DNA of 64,000 nt, taken from positions 23,186,962 through 23,250,961 of the forward strand of contig CM073522.1 in assembly GCA_037074615.1 (NCBI GenBank). Direction: 5' to 3'. Origin of the DNA: Leucaena leucocephala. Its lineage: Eukaryota > Streptophyta > Magnoliopsida > Fabales > Fabaceae. The number at the start of each line of letters is the position of its first letter. Positions within the stretch are counted from its first letter, which is position 1. The position numbers and the translations under genes are program-made. The notes under the pieces were generated by a model. It had not been told where the DNA came from. It did no database searches and saw only the letters and a program-made list of their open reading frames with translations. Below, in pieces: positions 1-9,485 of the stretch.

Positions 1-414
1 GTATACATATTAAGCTTCGATTTTATATATAGAATGCCTCATTTGGATGTCTACACATGGAGATATAAATTATCAAAGTTGGAACCAGAATGCTGGATTT
101 GGGGGAAAATGCTGGATGAACAGTAAAATGGTAACGTTGACCTACGTTGACTTGGTCAAAGAATGATCAATGAGTGATTTGTTCATGAAATATAATTGAG
201 TTAGCTTCATGTAGCAATTGGAACCACTTCATTTCGATTTTTCTATAATTAATTATGATTTTCCAAAGTCAGGTCACTCATCTGGAATTTACACAGTGAA
301 CAGTACTGGAGAAGAGTAAAATTCCAGATTGAGAAATTGGACTTCAATGACCTTGAAAGTGGTTCTAAATGCTACCAAATGATCCCTAAAATGTATGAAA
401 GTAAGGACGTTTCA
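1..414 (+). repeat. 5' LTR of element 1 (3' part only)
   Basis: This is the last part of the upstream LTR of element 1; the rest lies left of the window. It aligns end to end with 16274-16688, the end of the downstream LTR, with about twenty differences in 414 bases. It ends in TTTCA directly before a primer binding site. The divergence marks element 1 as clearly older than elements 2 and 3. Confidence 0.93.
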
Positions 415-417
415 TTT

Positions 418-429
418 TGGTATCAAAGC
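418..429 (+). promoter_or_regulatory. Primer binding site of element 1 (initiator-Met tRNA)
   Basis: TGGTATCAAAGC starts three bases after the LTR end. It matches the usual plant initiator-Met tRNA primer site TGGTATCAGAGC with one mismatch. It would prime minus-strand DNA synthesis. The following bases (AAAGGATTCTGGC) begin the degenerate repeat seen next to the primer site in every element here. Confidence 0.88.
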
Positions 430-526
430 AAAGGATTCTGGCTTAGGAAATGCTTTGAGTAGATGATTTATAGATAGATATACTATGATAAAGCTGTCAT
501 AATTGACACAAGTTAGTGTTTGCAGG

Positions 527-1225
527 ATGACTAGATATAGATCCGGATCTGAAACCATGGTGAACCAATGGGATCCTAGACCAGAGGTCTCTAGTTCGGA
601 TAGTTCAGAAGAGGAGATAATGAACAATGATTTTGATCCTTGGATATCTCCAGTAGTTAGTGACTCTGAAGTGGATAGTTCTTCAGTAGGATCAAATCTT
701 ATGGTGGATGATCAGGAGGAGATGGTGATAGAAGGTCCTATTCCTGCCATTCCAATAAATGTGGTACCTCCAAATATAGCAGACATTTCAGGATCCATTC
801 AAGTACTTGATCAGATTAATGCGCCAGGTCCTACTAGGCCCAGATTGACACTAGTAGAGATACCTTTGGGAGATCTGATCATAAGGATGGTACCAGGGAA
901 GAACCTGAGTAGAGAACAATTTAAGAAATCAGTAGTATTAGCCCGACAGCTATATGAGCTGAGGCAGACCCTGATCAAAAATGTAGATCAAGATTATATG
1001 GTTTATCAGGATTTTATCACAAGAGTAAAAGAGATATATCAAGCCTGGGATTTAAATGTGTTAACCCTGAGGCTTTGGCTAGAAATTATGGATGATGTGT
1101 TGCCAACTACCCCTACCTGGAGAATAGAGTTGGATCGATATTTTGACGAAGAACCATATTGTACCGTATCTGACTGGATCTACTTGGTAGGAGAGTTTAT
1201 TAGAATAAAGTTTAAGAAGGATTAA
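527..1225 (+). CDS. Extra ORF upstream of gag in element 1 (232 aa, unknown function)
   Basis: This ORF lies between the primer site and gag, in the sense direction. The first ATG is at 527; the open frame reaches back to a TTG at 503, which is not a likely start in a plant. The N-terminal third is acidic and serine-rich (SSSDSSEEE near residues 22-30). The C-terminal half is rich in charged and hydrophobic residues and looks helical, ending in a basic FKKD. I see no zinc knuckle, protease, reverse transcriptase, signal peptide or membrane segment. About 700 bases are free of stops, although gag-pol of the same element has eight. Extra ORFs before gag are known in Ogre/Tat-type elements, but not as a rule in Tekay/Del chromoviruses. 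Function is unknown; the protein could be captured or accessory. Confidence 0.6.
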   Translation: MTRYRSGSETMVNQWDPRPEVSSSDSSEEEIMNNDFDPWISPVVSDSEVDSSSVGSNLMVDDQEEMVIEGPIPAIPINVVPPNIADISGSIQVLDQINAPGPTRPRLTLVEIPLGDLIIRMVPGKNLSREQFKKSVVLARQLYELRQTLIKNVDQDYMVYQDFITRVKEIYQAWDLNVLTLRLWLEIMDDVLPTTPTWRIELDRYFDEEPYCTVSDWIYLVGEFIRIKFKKD

Positions 1226-1370
1226 GGGGTAATGTTTTCAATGTATGTAATGTATAAAAGACTAGTATAGTAGATTATGTATGGCTGTGACATGTACCTT
1301 GTATGCTATGTTTGGAATGAAATGAGAATTGTTATTTATCGCATTCCCTTCTGCATTATAGTATAACAAC
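1226..1370 (+). other. Spacer between the extra ORF and gag
   Basis: This is 145 bases of AT-rich leader with no ORF. It ends just before the gag ATG at 1371. I see no strong feature in it. Confidence 0.6.
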
Positions 1371-2504
1371 ATGGTTCAAACAAGAAGAACTGTTCCAGCC
1401 GAGGAACCGCGAGAGGCTGGAAATATTAATCAAATAATCTTAGAACGATTAGAACAGCAGCAGAGGATGATTGAGGAAATGCGGGCAGCTCAGGCATGCA
1501 ATGAGCGGGAGAGAGATGCCGCTATAGCTACAGCAGTAGCAGAAGCTGTAAGCAACCTGAGGCCACCCGAGCCTTCGGGATCGGCTAGTAGAGAACCGCA
1601 GCCGGTATAGCCCCAGAGACGGGTTAACCCGAGAGAGGATACAGCTAGCATCCAACAATGGATGATCAGATTCTGCAAGTACAATCCTCCAGTGTTTGAA
1701 GGAACGTTCGAGGTGCAGATAGCTGAGGATTGGATTAGCAGACTAGAAAATATTTTCAAGGTTCTTGACTGCCCAACGGAAACCAAAGCTCAAATGGCCA
1801 TCTATCAGCTAGAAAAAGATGCTGACAGGTGGTGGAAGAACACTGAGTTACTTCTGCAAGCAAGAGACATCCCGATCACCTGGGAAGTATTTCTTGAGCA
1901 GTTTTATGAAAAATATTTTGCTCAGTCAGTTAAAGATGAAAGAGAGACGGAATTCCTTGTACTGAGACAAGGAGAGAAGGAATCTTTTGATGAATATCTT
2001 GCAAAGTTCATCCGGCTATCTCAATATTCCACTTATCTGTGCCAAGTGGATGATGAACGCTGGATGACAGAAAGGATGATTTGAGGGCTGAACTCTACAC
2101 TAAAGGAGAAGTTAACTCCTCAACAATATAGCCAATTTAATAAGGCCATGGAGGCATGCCGTATTGTTGAAAATAGCATGAATTACCGAATGCTATTTAG
2201 ATCGAGAAATAGGGATCAAGCAGCTCCTGACAAAGCCGGTCGAAATCAAGAAGCTGCAAGTGGTAACGGCTACAGGAAAAGAAAGCGACCATGGCAAAAC
2301 AGGAGGCCAAATAGAGGAAATTTCTGCGGAAGGTCCAACAACAGAGATTCAAAGGCCCAAGTATGTGACAAGTGTGGAAAGAATCATGGTGACAGACCAT
2401 GTTTAATGGGCCAGAATATTTGTTACACCTGCGGAAAGCCCGGACATTTTTCCCGAGAATGCCCTCAAGCTATAACAAATCCAAGGCCAAGGGCACCAGA
2501 ATGA
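1371..2504 (+). pseudogene. gag: Decayed gag of element 1
   Basis: Gag forms the virus-like particle and packages element RNA. The frame opens with MVQTRR, the usual start of this plant gag group, and a Gln/Glu-rich coiled stretch follows. The capsid-type (Retrotrans_gag) domain spans about 1660-2130, with the landmarks W-(hydrophobic)-RF, PPVFEGTF, DRWWKN and ESFDEYLAKF. Two zinc knuckles lie at about 2358-2460: one with C-X2-C-X3-H-X4-C spacing and one classical CX2CX4HX4C. The reading frame is interrupted by TAG at 1608-1610 and TGA at 2082-2084 and ends at TGA 2502-2504. Each stop is one transition from a Gln or Arg codon. Downstream pol continues in the same frame, so gag-pol was probably a single polyprotein. 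Confidence 0.9.
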
Positions 2505-2546
2505 GTGTTTGCACTCACCAGGGAGGATGCTAAGTGATCACCTGAG

Positions 2547-4561
2547 ATGATCCAAGGTACAATCTATCTCAATGATCATGCTGTGACTGCTCTATTTGAT
2601 TTGGGTGCAAGTTATTCCTTTATTTCCTATGAGTGTGCTAAATGCCTAGGCCTTCTGATTAGCAACTTGTGTTATGATATACACATGAAAACTCCTACCA
2701 ATGCTAGGGTAGTTACGTCTGATACTTGTTTGAATAGTATAGTGCGTTATGAGCACTGTTGTACCACCCTAGACTTAATATGTATGTCTTTTCGAGAGAT
2801 CGATGTCATACTTGGTTTGAATTGGTTAGCCTCCAATAACGTAATGCTGGACTGCAGGAATAAAACCATAGTTCTTGGCCCAAAGGTCGTTAATCTGAGT
2901 CCGGAAGTAAGATTGAATTTCATAACGGAGGCTCAAATAGATAGATGTCTGCGGAAAGGATGTCAGGGTTATATGGTATTCTTTTCTGTTCAAACAGAGG
3001 TAGAAGAAGGAATTGATGAGATCCCAGTAGTCAATGAATTTCCTGAAGTTTTTTCGAAGAAAATTCAGGGATTGCCTTCAGAACGAGAAGTAGAGTTTGC
3101 GATTGACATAGTACCTAGAGCTGGACCAGTATCCAAAGCCCCATACCGAATGTCTCCTAATGAAATGATGGAATTGAAGAAGCAAATTGAGGAGCTATTA
3201 GAGAAGGGTTTCATAAGACCCAGTATGTCACCATGGGGTGCTCCCGTGCTATTTGTCAAGAAGAATGATGGCAGTCTAAGGCTATGCATTGACTACCGGG
3301 AGTTGAATAAGATTACGGTCAAGAATAAGTATCCTCTTCCCAGAATTGACGATCTGCTAGACCAATTAGAAGGATCGAGCTTATTCTCTAAGATTGACTT
3401 GAGATCTGGCTATCATCAGCTAAGGGTGAAGTCAGATGATATTCCAAAGACTATTTTTAGGACGTACTATGGACATTTTGAGTTCCTTGTGATGCCTTTT
3501 GGGCTAACGAATGCACCTGCTATTTTCATGGATTACATGAACCGGATCTTCAGACCTTATTTAGATCAGTTCGTTGTGGTCTTCATTGATGATATCTTGG
3601 TGTACTCCAAATCTGCAGAGGAACATGAAAGGCATTTGAGAATTGTTCTTAGTACCCTTAAAGAAAAGAAGCTTTATGCTAAGCTGAGTAAGTGCGAGTT
3701 TTGGCTTTCAGAAGTCAAATTTCTCGGTCATGTCATATCCCGAGAAGGGGTAGCTGTGGATCCTAGCGAAGTTGAAGCAGTGTTGAGTTGGGAGCAGTCG
3801 AGGACAGTGATGGAGATCAGAAGCTTTCTTGGCCTAGCAGGGTACTATAGAAGATTTATTCAAGACTTTTCTCGAGTTGCCTTGCCACTTACCAAGCTTA
3901 CCAGAAAGAACCAGCAGTTTAAGTGGGATGAGAAGTGCGAGGCTAGCTTCCAAGAGTTGAAGCAGAGATTAACCACTACTCCCGTGCTGATTATTCCAGA
4001 CCTAACTCAGACTTACGTAGTCTACACTGATGCTAGCAACCAGGGGTTGGGATGTGTGCTGATGCAGCAAGGTAAAGTAGTAGCCTACGCCTCTCGGCAG
4101 TTGAAGCCACATGAAGAGAATTATGCCACTCATGATCTGGAGCTTGCGGCGGTGGTTTACGCTCTGAAGATATGGAGACATTATTTATATGGAGTAACTA
4201 TAGAATTGTATTATGACCACAAAAGCCTGAAGTATCTACAAGATCAGAAAGAGCTGAATATGAGGCAACGGCGATGGATGGAATTGTTGAAAGATTATGA
4301 CTTCCAAATTAAATACCATCCAGGAAAAGCCAATGTGGTAGCTAATGCCCTGAGTAGAAAAATGGTGCAAGTTGCACACATGATGATCAAGGAGTTGGAA
4401 TTGATAGAAGATATGCGCGATTGGAGTCCTCTATATCAAATGCAACTAACTGAGAGTCCTTTCGGAGGAGTTCATGTCAGAGCTTGCATAGAAGATGAGA
4501 TAAAAGAGGCTCAAAAGCAGGATAAGCTCGTAGCAATATTCAAAGATAAGCTGGAGAGAGG
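2547..4561 (+). pseudogene. pol: pol part 1 of element 1: protease, reverse transcriptase, RNase H
   Basis: The frame continues from gag past stops at 2502 and 2535. A retropepsin-like region follows, with FDLGAS at 2595-2612; the usual D-S/T-G triad reads D-L-G, so the catalytic Ser/Thr is lost. Reverse transcriptase spans about 3120-3870, with YPLPRIDDLLDQL, the SKIDLRSGYHQ block, MPFGLTNAPA and the catalytic FIDD at 3582-3593. RNase H runs from about 4010 to 4365: YTDAS, the Glu of the DLELAA block and DHKSL are present, but the late Asp before ALSR is Asn (codon 4344-4346). Translation then runs into inserted element 2, with a false stop at 4611-4613. The lesions make an active enzyme unlikely. 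The part is about 99% open otherwise. Confidence 0.92.
4557..4561. repeat. Target-site duplication AGAGG, left copy
   Basis: AGAGG here and AGAGG at 12493-12497 flank element 2 exactly. Removing the element and one copy brings the two halves of pol back into one frame, which confirms the insertion. Confidence 0.97.
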
Positions 4562-7554
4562 TGAAACATCCTCCCTTAGACTCCTCAGAGTACACTTGCG
4601 GAAGCAACATTAGCTTGATTATACCTTAACTTAAGCCCAGAAATTCAAAATTTTTCTCTTAAGTTCCTTATTCTGGACCTTTAATTTGAAAATTAATTAA
4701 TCTCATTCTATACATCCAAACAAGGCTTATTACCTATCCATGTAATGCCCCAGATGTGTACGACTGGCCTGCCAAATTTCATAGCCAAACTCCTTCGTTT
4801 ACTAGGTCAAACTGAGGCCAGAACACTGCTACCTCAGGACCTGCGAATTTCTCCCTTAATTCCCCATTCACAAATTGAACATGCCAAACAACATTTATTA
4901 TTAAATAATAAAATGTCATACAACAAGGCATACAGCAAATTATCATATTTCTATTACATCTTTTCCTGCCTAAAATCCGGCAGCATAACTGCTACAATTC
5001 TTCTTTAGAAAGTAACCGATCTTGTACCGATTCGGTAATTCCCGTAGGAACTACCATTCTACGTAAGTACCCAGGAAAGACTGGATGAACCGGCTAGGTC
5101 CACTCACTTCCAGCCTCCTTAGACAGCACCTACGTACACAGTACGTATCAGTTCCTTTCTTTGTTCCTTCCTCTGTTGCCAGAATTTTGGCAGCCTAACG
5201 GCGTCTCTCAAAATTTCCAGATTTTATTTTGACAGAACCTCCCCTGTAATGTTATTTTTGGGAATGAGATTCAAAAGAATCCCAGTAGCAATAATCATAA
5301 CAATATATGTAATGCAGAGTGACGGTGCTTGCTTGTGATTGTGTATAGATAAGTATGCTGCGTGCTTCCATATTCAATAACATATGATCATAGCATTGTA
5401 ATAGAGCTTCAAGCATAACATATAAGACAACAATCCAACCAAACAATAGCACAACAAATCACAAAGACATTACATAAGAGCTAGGATTAGTTACTACCTC
5501 AAAAGCAGAGCTCCAGAACTTCTATACTGCTTCCAACTCCACCATAACTTCCTTTCTTTCTTTCTTTCTCCTTCTCTCTCTTCTTTCTCTCTCTTTTCTT
5601 GCCAAAAATGTGGGATGCCTAAAATGGGAGGGGAAGGGGGTATTTATAGCTTTAATGGATGGCATTCTTGTAATTTTGAAGCCATCTGAACATGTGGTCC
5701 TGGTTTTTCCTGGATTTTCCTATTTTCTTTATTCCTTTTTACTGCATCATGCATGACATCATCCAGGACACCTCATCGCCACATTCTTCACATGTCACAA
5801 TTCCTGGACACCTCATCAGCTGACTCAGCAGTTCAGTCCAATCCAGTACCGGTCCAGAGTCTTGCACCGTAATACGTGTCCTTAACTTTTCTTCTGCCTC
5901 TAAGATGACGCCATGTGGCATCTGGAAGGGACCTTTCACGCCTTCCAATGCTATCCAGATAAGTCCCGGACTTTATCTGATCACCTCCTCGGTTATCGTG
6001 CCGACCGAGTAACTTTGCTTTATTGAAACAGCATTAAAATAGTATTTTAATGCCACTTTTTCCCACATACTCCATGGGCTACGTTTTTGGGCTCTGGGAA
6101 TATCATCTTGGGTCTCTGATCCAGCCCAAGTACTCTGATGGCACGCTTCCCAAGAAACACCCCTTGGCAAATTACCAAAATACCCCTTAGTGTTTCTTTC
6201 TTTATTTCAATGAGTCTAGGGGCATTATTGTCTTTTCACACCCTTCTGTACTCTGTCAGGGCATATACTGACTCTAAGTAACTTTATCTGTATATGCCCT
6301 GGCTTCTGGGCCTGTCCAGAATGACCAAAATGCCCTCATACATCTACTACCCCTTTAGTACAACACAGGGGCATTTTCGTAATTTCGCACTTTTCCGGGG
6401 TTCTGCCGGACACTAGCCCACCTATCAGTCCAAGTGTCTTACTGGGCCTTGTTGGCGCCATTATTGGGCCTTTCAGGGTCCATTACCTTCATGGCACACA
6501 TTACGAGGAAACTCCGCCCGTTAATGTTTATTGAATATTTAATCTATTTTTCACCGTTTATACACATATCCGGACACCGGCTCCTTCTGTCCGATACACT
6601 GGCCTGCGGTGTTCAGGCATCCCTGTGAGTCATATCAGTCATCTGACCGAGGTTATCCGAACTCATTCAGTCCCTTTTCAAATACCGATAAATTTCCCTA
6701 TCGGATACCCGGAGGCCTCACACTCCCGTCTGGATTTTCTAATTTGCGAATAACTTTTTCTACAGGCCTCCTATCGGTATTCTGTCAGTTTCCTGACATC
6801 CGCCCCATAAAGACGCATCATCCTGTATTTTCTCACCTAGATCTGAAATCTAGGATATCCAGTATGAACTTTATAACTTTTGGACGATCAGTCCATTTCT
6901 GGCTATCTGGAGTCTTCAAAAATTCCGGTATTAGGCCAGATTACCGAGCGTCCCTTGCTCTCTTTACCGGTGAAATCTGGGACTGAAATGCTGTCGGACA
7001 GTCCAAACCACTTCCGGCCTGACTTTCTTTAATTACACTTTAGCCCCAAGGAACTTTTCTTCTTTTCATTTAAGTCCCTTTTTATTTGGCTAAAATTACA
7101 CTTAAGGACCCCACCTTTTTGTCCTTAAACTTTCCATAATTCTTTCATACTCATAGAGACCTCGTATGCACATTTCACAGTTCAGTGAAATGATCAGCAT
7201 AATTTTCTCTATTTTCTGGCAAAATATGGTACTCATCGGCTACCGTCCCGATCTTTCCCATAATTACGATTTTGCCCCTGCATTCTCTTTCTGGCCTCGT
7301 TGCTCATCTTCTCATCCCTCATCTTAAGGTCTAGAAATTCTCTTTCAATAACTCATCCCTTAAACTCTTCGGGAGTCATCGTTAATTGAAAGACTCGACA
7401 ACCCGCCCATATCAGGTTATCTTACACAGGAGCCAGCCCATATCAAGCTACCTGCAGAATTTCTAGGCTTGAGACTTAGGACATTTCTCACATTCCTCAT
7501 CTTGGACGTAGATGAACTGTCCCGATCTCCTAGACCAAAAATCGGGATGTTACA
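4562..7554 (-). repeat. 3' LTR of element 2 (U3 end TGTAACATCCCG)
   Basis: Reads TGTAACATCC...GATGTTTCA on the - strand. A TATA box (TATAAATA) on the - strand lies at 5641-5649, followed by a GA-rich leader. The conserved U5 block is at about 4975-5215. Four copies of a TGATATGGGC-like motif mark U3 near the 7554 end in this LTR family, two of them visible here at about 7410-7450. Confidence 0.95.
5641..5649 (-). promoter_or_regulatory. TATA box of element 2 3' LTR
   Basis: CTATAAATA on the - strand is followed by C-rich then GA-rich sequence. The same arrangement appears in almost every LTR of the window, so this is the likely core promoter. The matching box in the other LTR is at 10565-10573. 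Confidence 0.8.
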
Positions 7555-7572
7555 ATTCTCCTCCCCTTTTAA
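7555..7572 (-). promoter_or_regulatory. Polypurine tract of element 2
   Basis: On the - strand AAAAGGGGAGGAGAAT directly precedes the LTR. It is preceded by a GAGGACGAAATTT motif found in the same place in elements 1 and 3. It primes plus-strand DNA synthesis. Confidence 0.88.
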
Positions 7573-8014
7573 AAATTTCGTCCTCGAAATTTTAAGGGAT
7601 ACCTCATCTTTCCTGAAGAGAACTTCTTACTGACCTATACAGCTATGTGATTCTTATAACGCAGTCATATATATAACCAGTAAGATCATCCCTCTCTGTC
7701 TTATCCTCACTCCAGTGATGGTCTAGAGGAGCAACAGCTTGGTCCCAGACCTTCCACATGGATTATTAGCAACTAACATCTTTCATTATAGTTGCTTACA
7801 GCTATCCATGTTCTAACCCCTCATACAGCAACCTCATCACTGAGTTAAGATAGATTTATTATCTTACTACTTATTTCTCATGACTTGTTACAATAACCAC
7901 ATTCTCTAGATCAGAAAGGAACTCTTCATTAATCACATCATTTACATCTAGGCATACAGTTCTTACAGCTAAGTCACCCTTACAGCTAAGTCACCCTTAC
8001 AGCTATGGTTCTTC
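7573..8014 (-). other. 3' untranslated internal region of element 2
   Basis: This is non-coding sequence between the gag stop and the polypurine tract. A diverged copy in the opposite orientation is at 34181-34509, and another lies at 52797-53223. A short direct repeat (cagctaagtcaccctta) occurs at about 7970-8000. No remnant of pol is visible. Confidence 0.75.
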
Positions 8015-9253
8015 TTAACCATTCTTAGGGTCGACCTCAGGGGATTTGGAGACTCTGTTTGAAAAAATGGAAAATACTCTTCCTGTTGTCTTTGGCCTAG
8101 GGATGTCAGCATTCTTAGGGCAAACTCTTGCAAAGTGACCCTTCTCGCCACAAATGAAACAGCCGCTTTGCCCTGCTCGACACTCCCTTGTGCCGTGGTT
8201 CTTTCCACATCTTTGACATCTTTGTCCTCCAACCTGATCCTCACCTTGATCAGTCCCCTGCCTAAACTGTTGCCTCTTTCTCTTGTTATTATTATTATTG
8301 GCTTCATAACCTGAGTTACCTCCCAGAGTGCTCCTAGCCAATACTTCTTTACTTCTTGCTTCTGACTTAGCGACCTCCTTGCTCCTTACGCTGTTCCCGG
8401 TTGCTGCATGATTGTTCATACTTCTCTCTGTCAATCTGCAGACTTCTACCGCTCTATTGAACTGCGTAAGTTGCTGAGGAATTATTCTTTCCTTTAGGGT
8501 GCTGCTCAGACCCTCTACTAATCTTTTTGTCGACCATTCTTCGTCCTCCATTCTTCTAAGGTATGTGGAATAGTACGACAATCGGAGATACTTAGCCAAA
8601 TACTCATCGAATGACTCTTTCTCTCCTTGCTTCAAAGTTAGGAACTCAACTTCCTTCGCGCCCCTCACTGACTGGGGAAAGTATTTTTCCCTAAACTGAC
8701 CCAGAAATATTTCCCATGTAACTGGGACTCCTTTTGCTTGAAGAATAAGCTCAGTATTCCTCCACCATCTTCGCGCATCCTTCTCTAGCTTGAAAATGGC
8801 CAGTCGGGCTTTTCTTCCTGATGGGCAATCCAGCACCTCAAAAATCTTCTCAAGCTGATCTATCCAATCCTCAGCTACTTGGACGTCAAATGTCCCCTCA
8901 AACACCGGAGGATTGTACTTTTGGAACCGCTCCATCCATTGCTGAATGATATTAGGATCTACCACTGGATCCTCTATTCTTGACTGCCCATTATTTGGAG
9001 GAATTCCTGATATCCCTTCTGCTGGTCTATCAGGGGTTTGCAATTGATTAACTATAGCTGTAAGAGTAGCTATAGTGGCATCTCTTTCTTGATCTCGGCG
9101 AACTTGTTCCGCCCTCATTTCTTCCATCATCCTCTGCTGCTGTTCTAGCCTAGCAAGGATGACTTGCATAGGATTTACCTCATTGGAGTTGCCAGCCTCC
9201 TCTACGTGTGGCTCCTCCACTTGAATTCTACGTCCTCGTCTCGTGTTCACCAT
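8015..9253 (-). CDS. gag: Intact Gag of element 2 (412 aa)
   Basis: Structural Gag that would assemble particles and package RNA. I start it at the ATG at 9253 (MVNTRRGRR), matching the gag start in other elements; an upstream in-frame TTG at 9268 is not a credible start. In order: a basic N-terminus, a Gln/Glu-rich coiled stretch (LARLEQQQRMMEEMRAEQ), and a capsid-type domain from about residue 110 to 270 (PPVFEGTFDVQVAEDW, ARRWWRNTELIL, ESFDEYLAKYLRLSYYSTYL). A Ser/Asn/Lys-rich linker follows, then two zinc knuckles near residues 350-385 (CQRCGKNHGTREC and CFICGEKGHFARVC). The frame is uninterrupted, unlike every other gag here. No protease follows, so processing would need a partner element. 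Confidence 0.94.
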   Translation of the reverse strand: MVNTRRGRRIQVEEPHVEEAGNSNEVNPMQVILARLEQQQRMMEEMRAEQVRRDQERDATIATLTAIVNQLQTPDRPAEGISGIPPNNGQSRIEDPVVDPNIIQQWMERFQKYNPPVFEGTFDVQVAEDWIDQLEKIFEVLDCPSGRKARLAIFKLEKDARRWWRNTELILQAKGVPVTWEIFLGQFREKYFPQSVRGAKEVEFLTLKQGEKESFDEYLAKYLRLSYYSTYLRRMEDEEWSTKRLVEGLSSTLKERIIPQQLTQFNRAVEVCRLTERSMNNHAATGNSVRSKEVAKSEARSKEVLARSTLGGNSGYEANNNNNKRKRQQFRQGTDQGEDQVGGQRCQRCGKNHGTRECRAGQSGCFICGEKGHFARVCPKNADIPRPKTTGRVFSIFSNRVSKSPEVDPKNG

Positions 9254-9470
9254 CTGGTTCCTTGTCAATCAGAAAAGAAAAATGAACACATAACATTATA
9301 TTACTTACTCATCTAGGGAATTTTACCTCCACTGGGCTTTTCTAAACCTCTATGTACTCTAGGGAAATAATATTTCTAAATCAGAGCATCACTGAGCCAG
9401 AACCTTCTGTTCTATGCCAGAATCTTATGCTCTGAACCAGAATCCTGTCTGGTTTATGCCAGAACCTATT
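9254..9470 (-). other. 5' leader of element 2 with degenerate repeats by the primer site
   Basis: This is untranslated leader between the primer site and gag. Next to the primer site, at about 9390-9475, a unit like GCCAGAATCTTATGCTCTGA is repeated about four times with changes. Each unit resembles the primer site and the bases after it. Confidence 0.75.
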
Positions 9471-9482
9471 GCTCTGATACCA
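9471..9482 (-). promoter_or_regulatory. Primer binding site of element 2
   Basis: On the - strand TGGTATCAGAGC lies three bases from the LTR end. It is a perfect match to the standard plant initiator-Met tRNA primer site. Confidence 0.93.
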
Positions 9483-9485
9483 AAA

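Noticed and set aside
503..526. TTG start extending the pre-gag ORF by eight residues
   Set aside because: Plants start at ATG; the first ATG is at 527.
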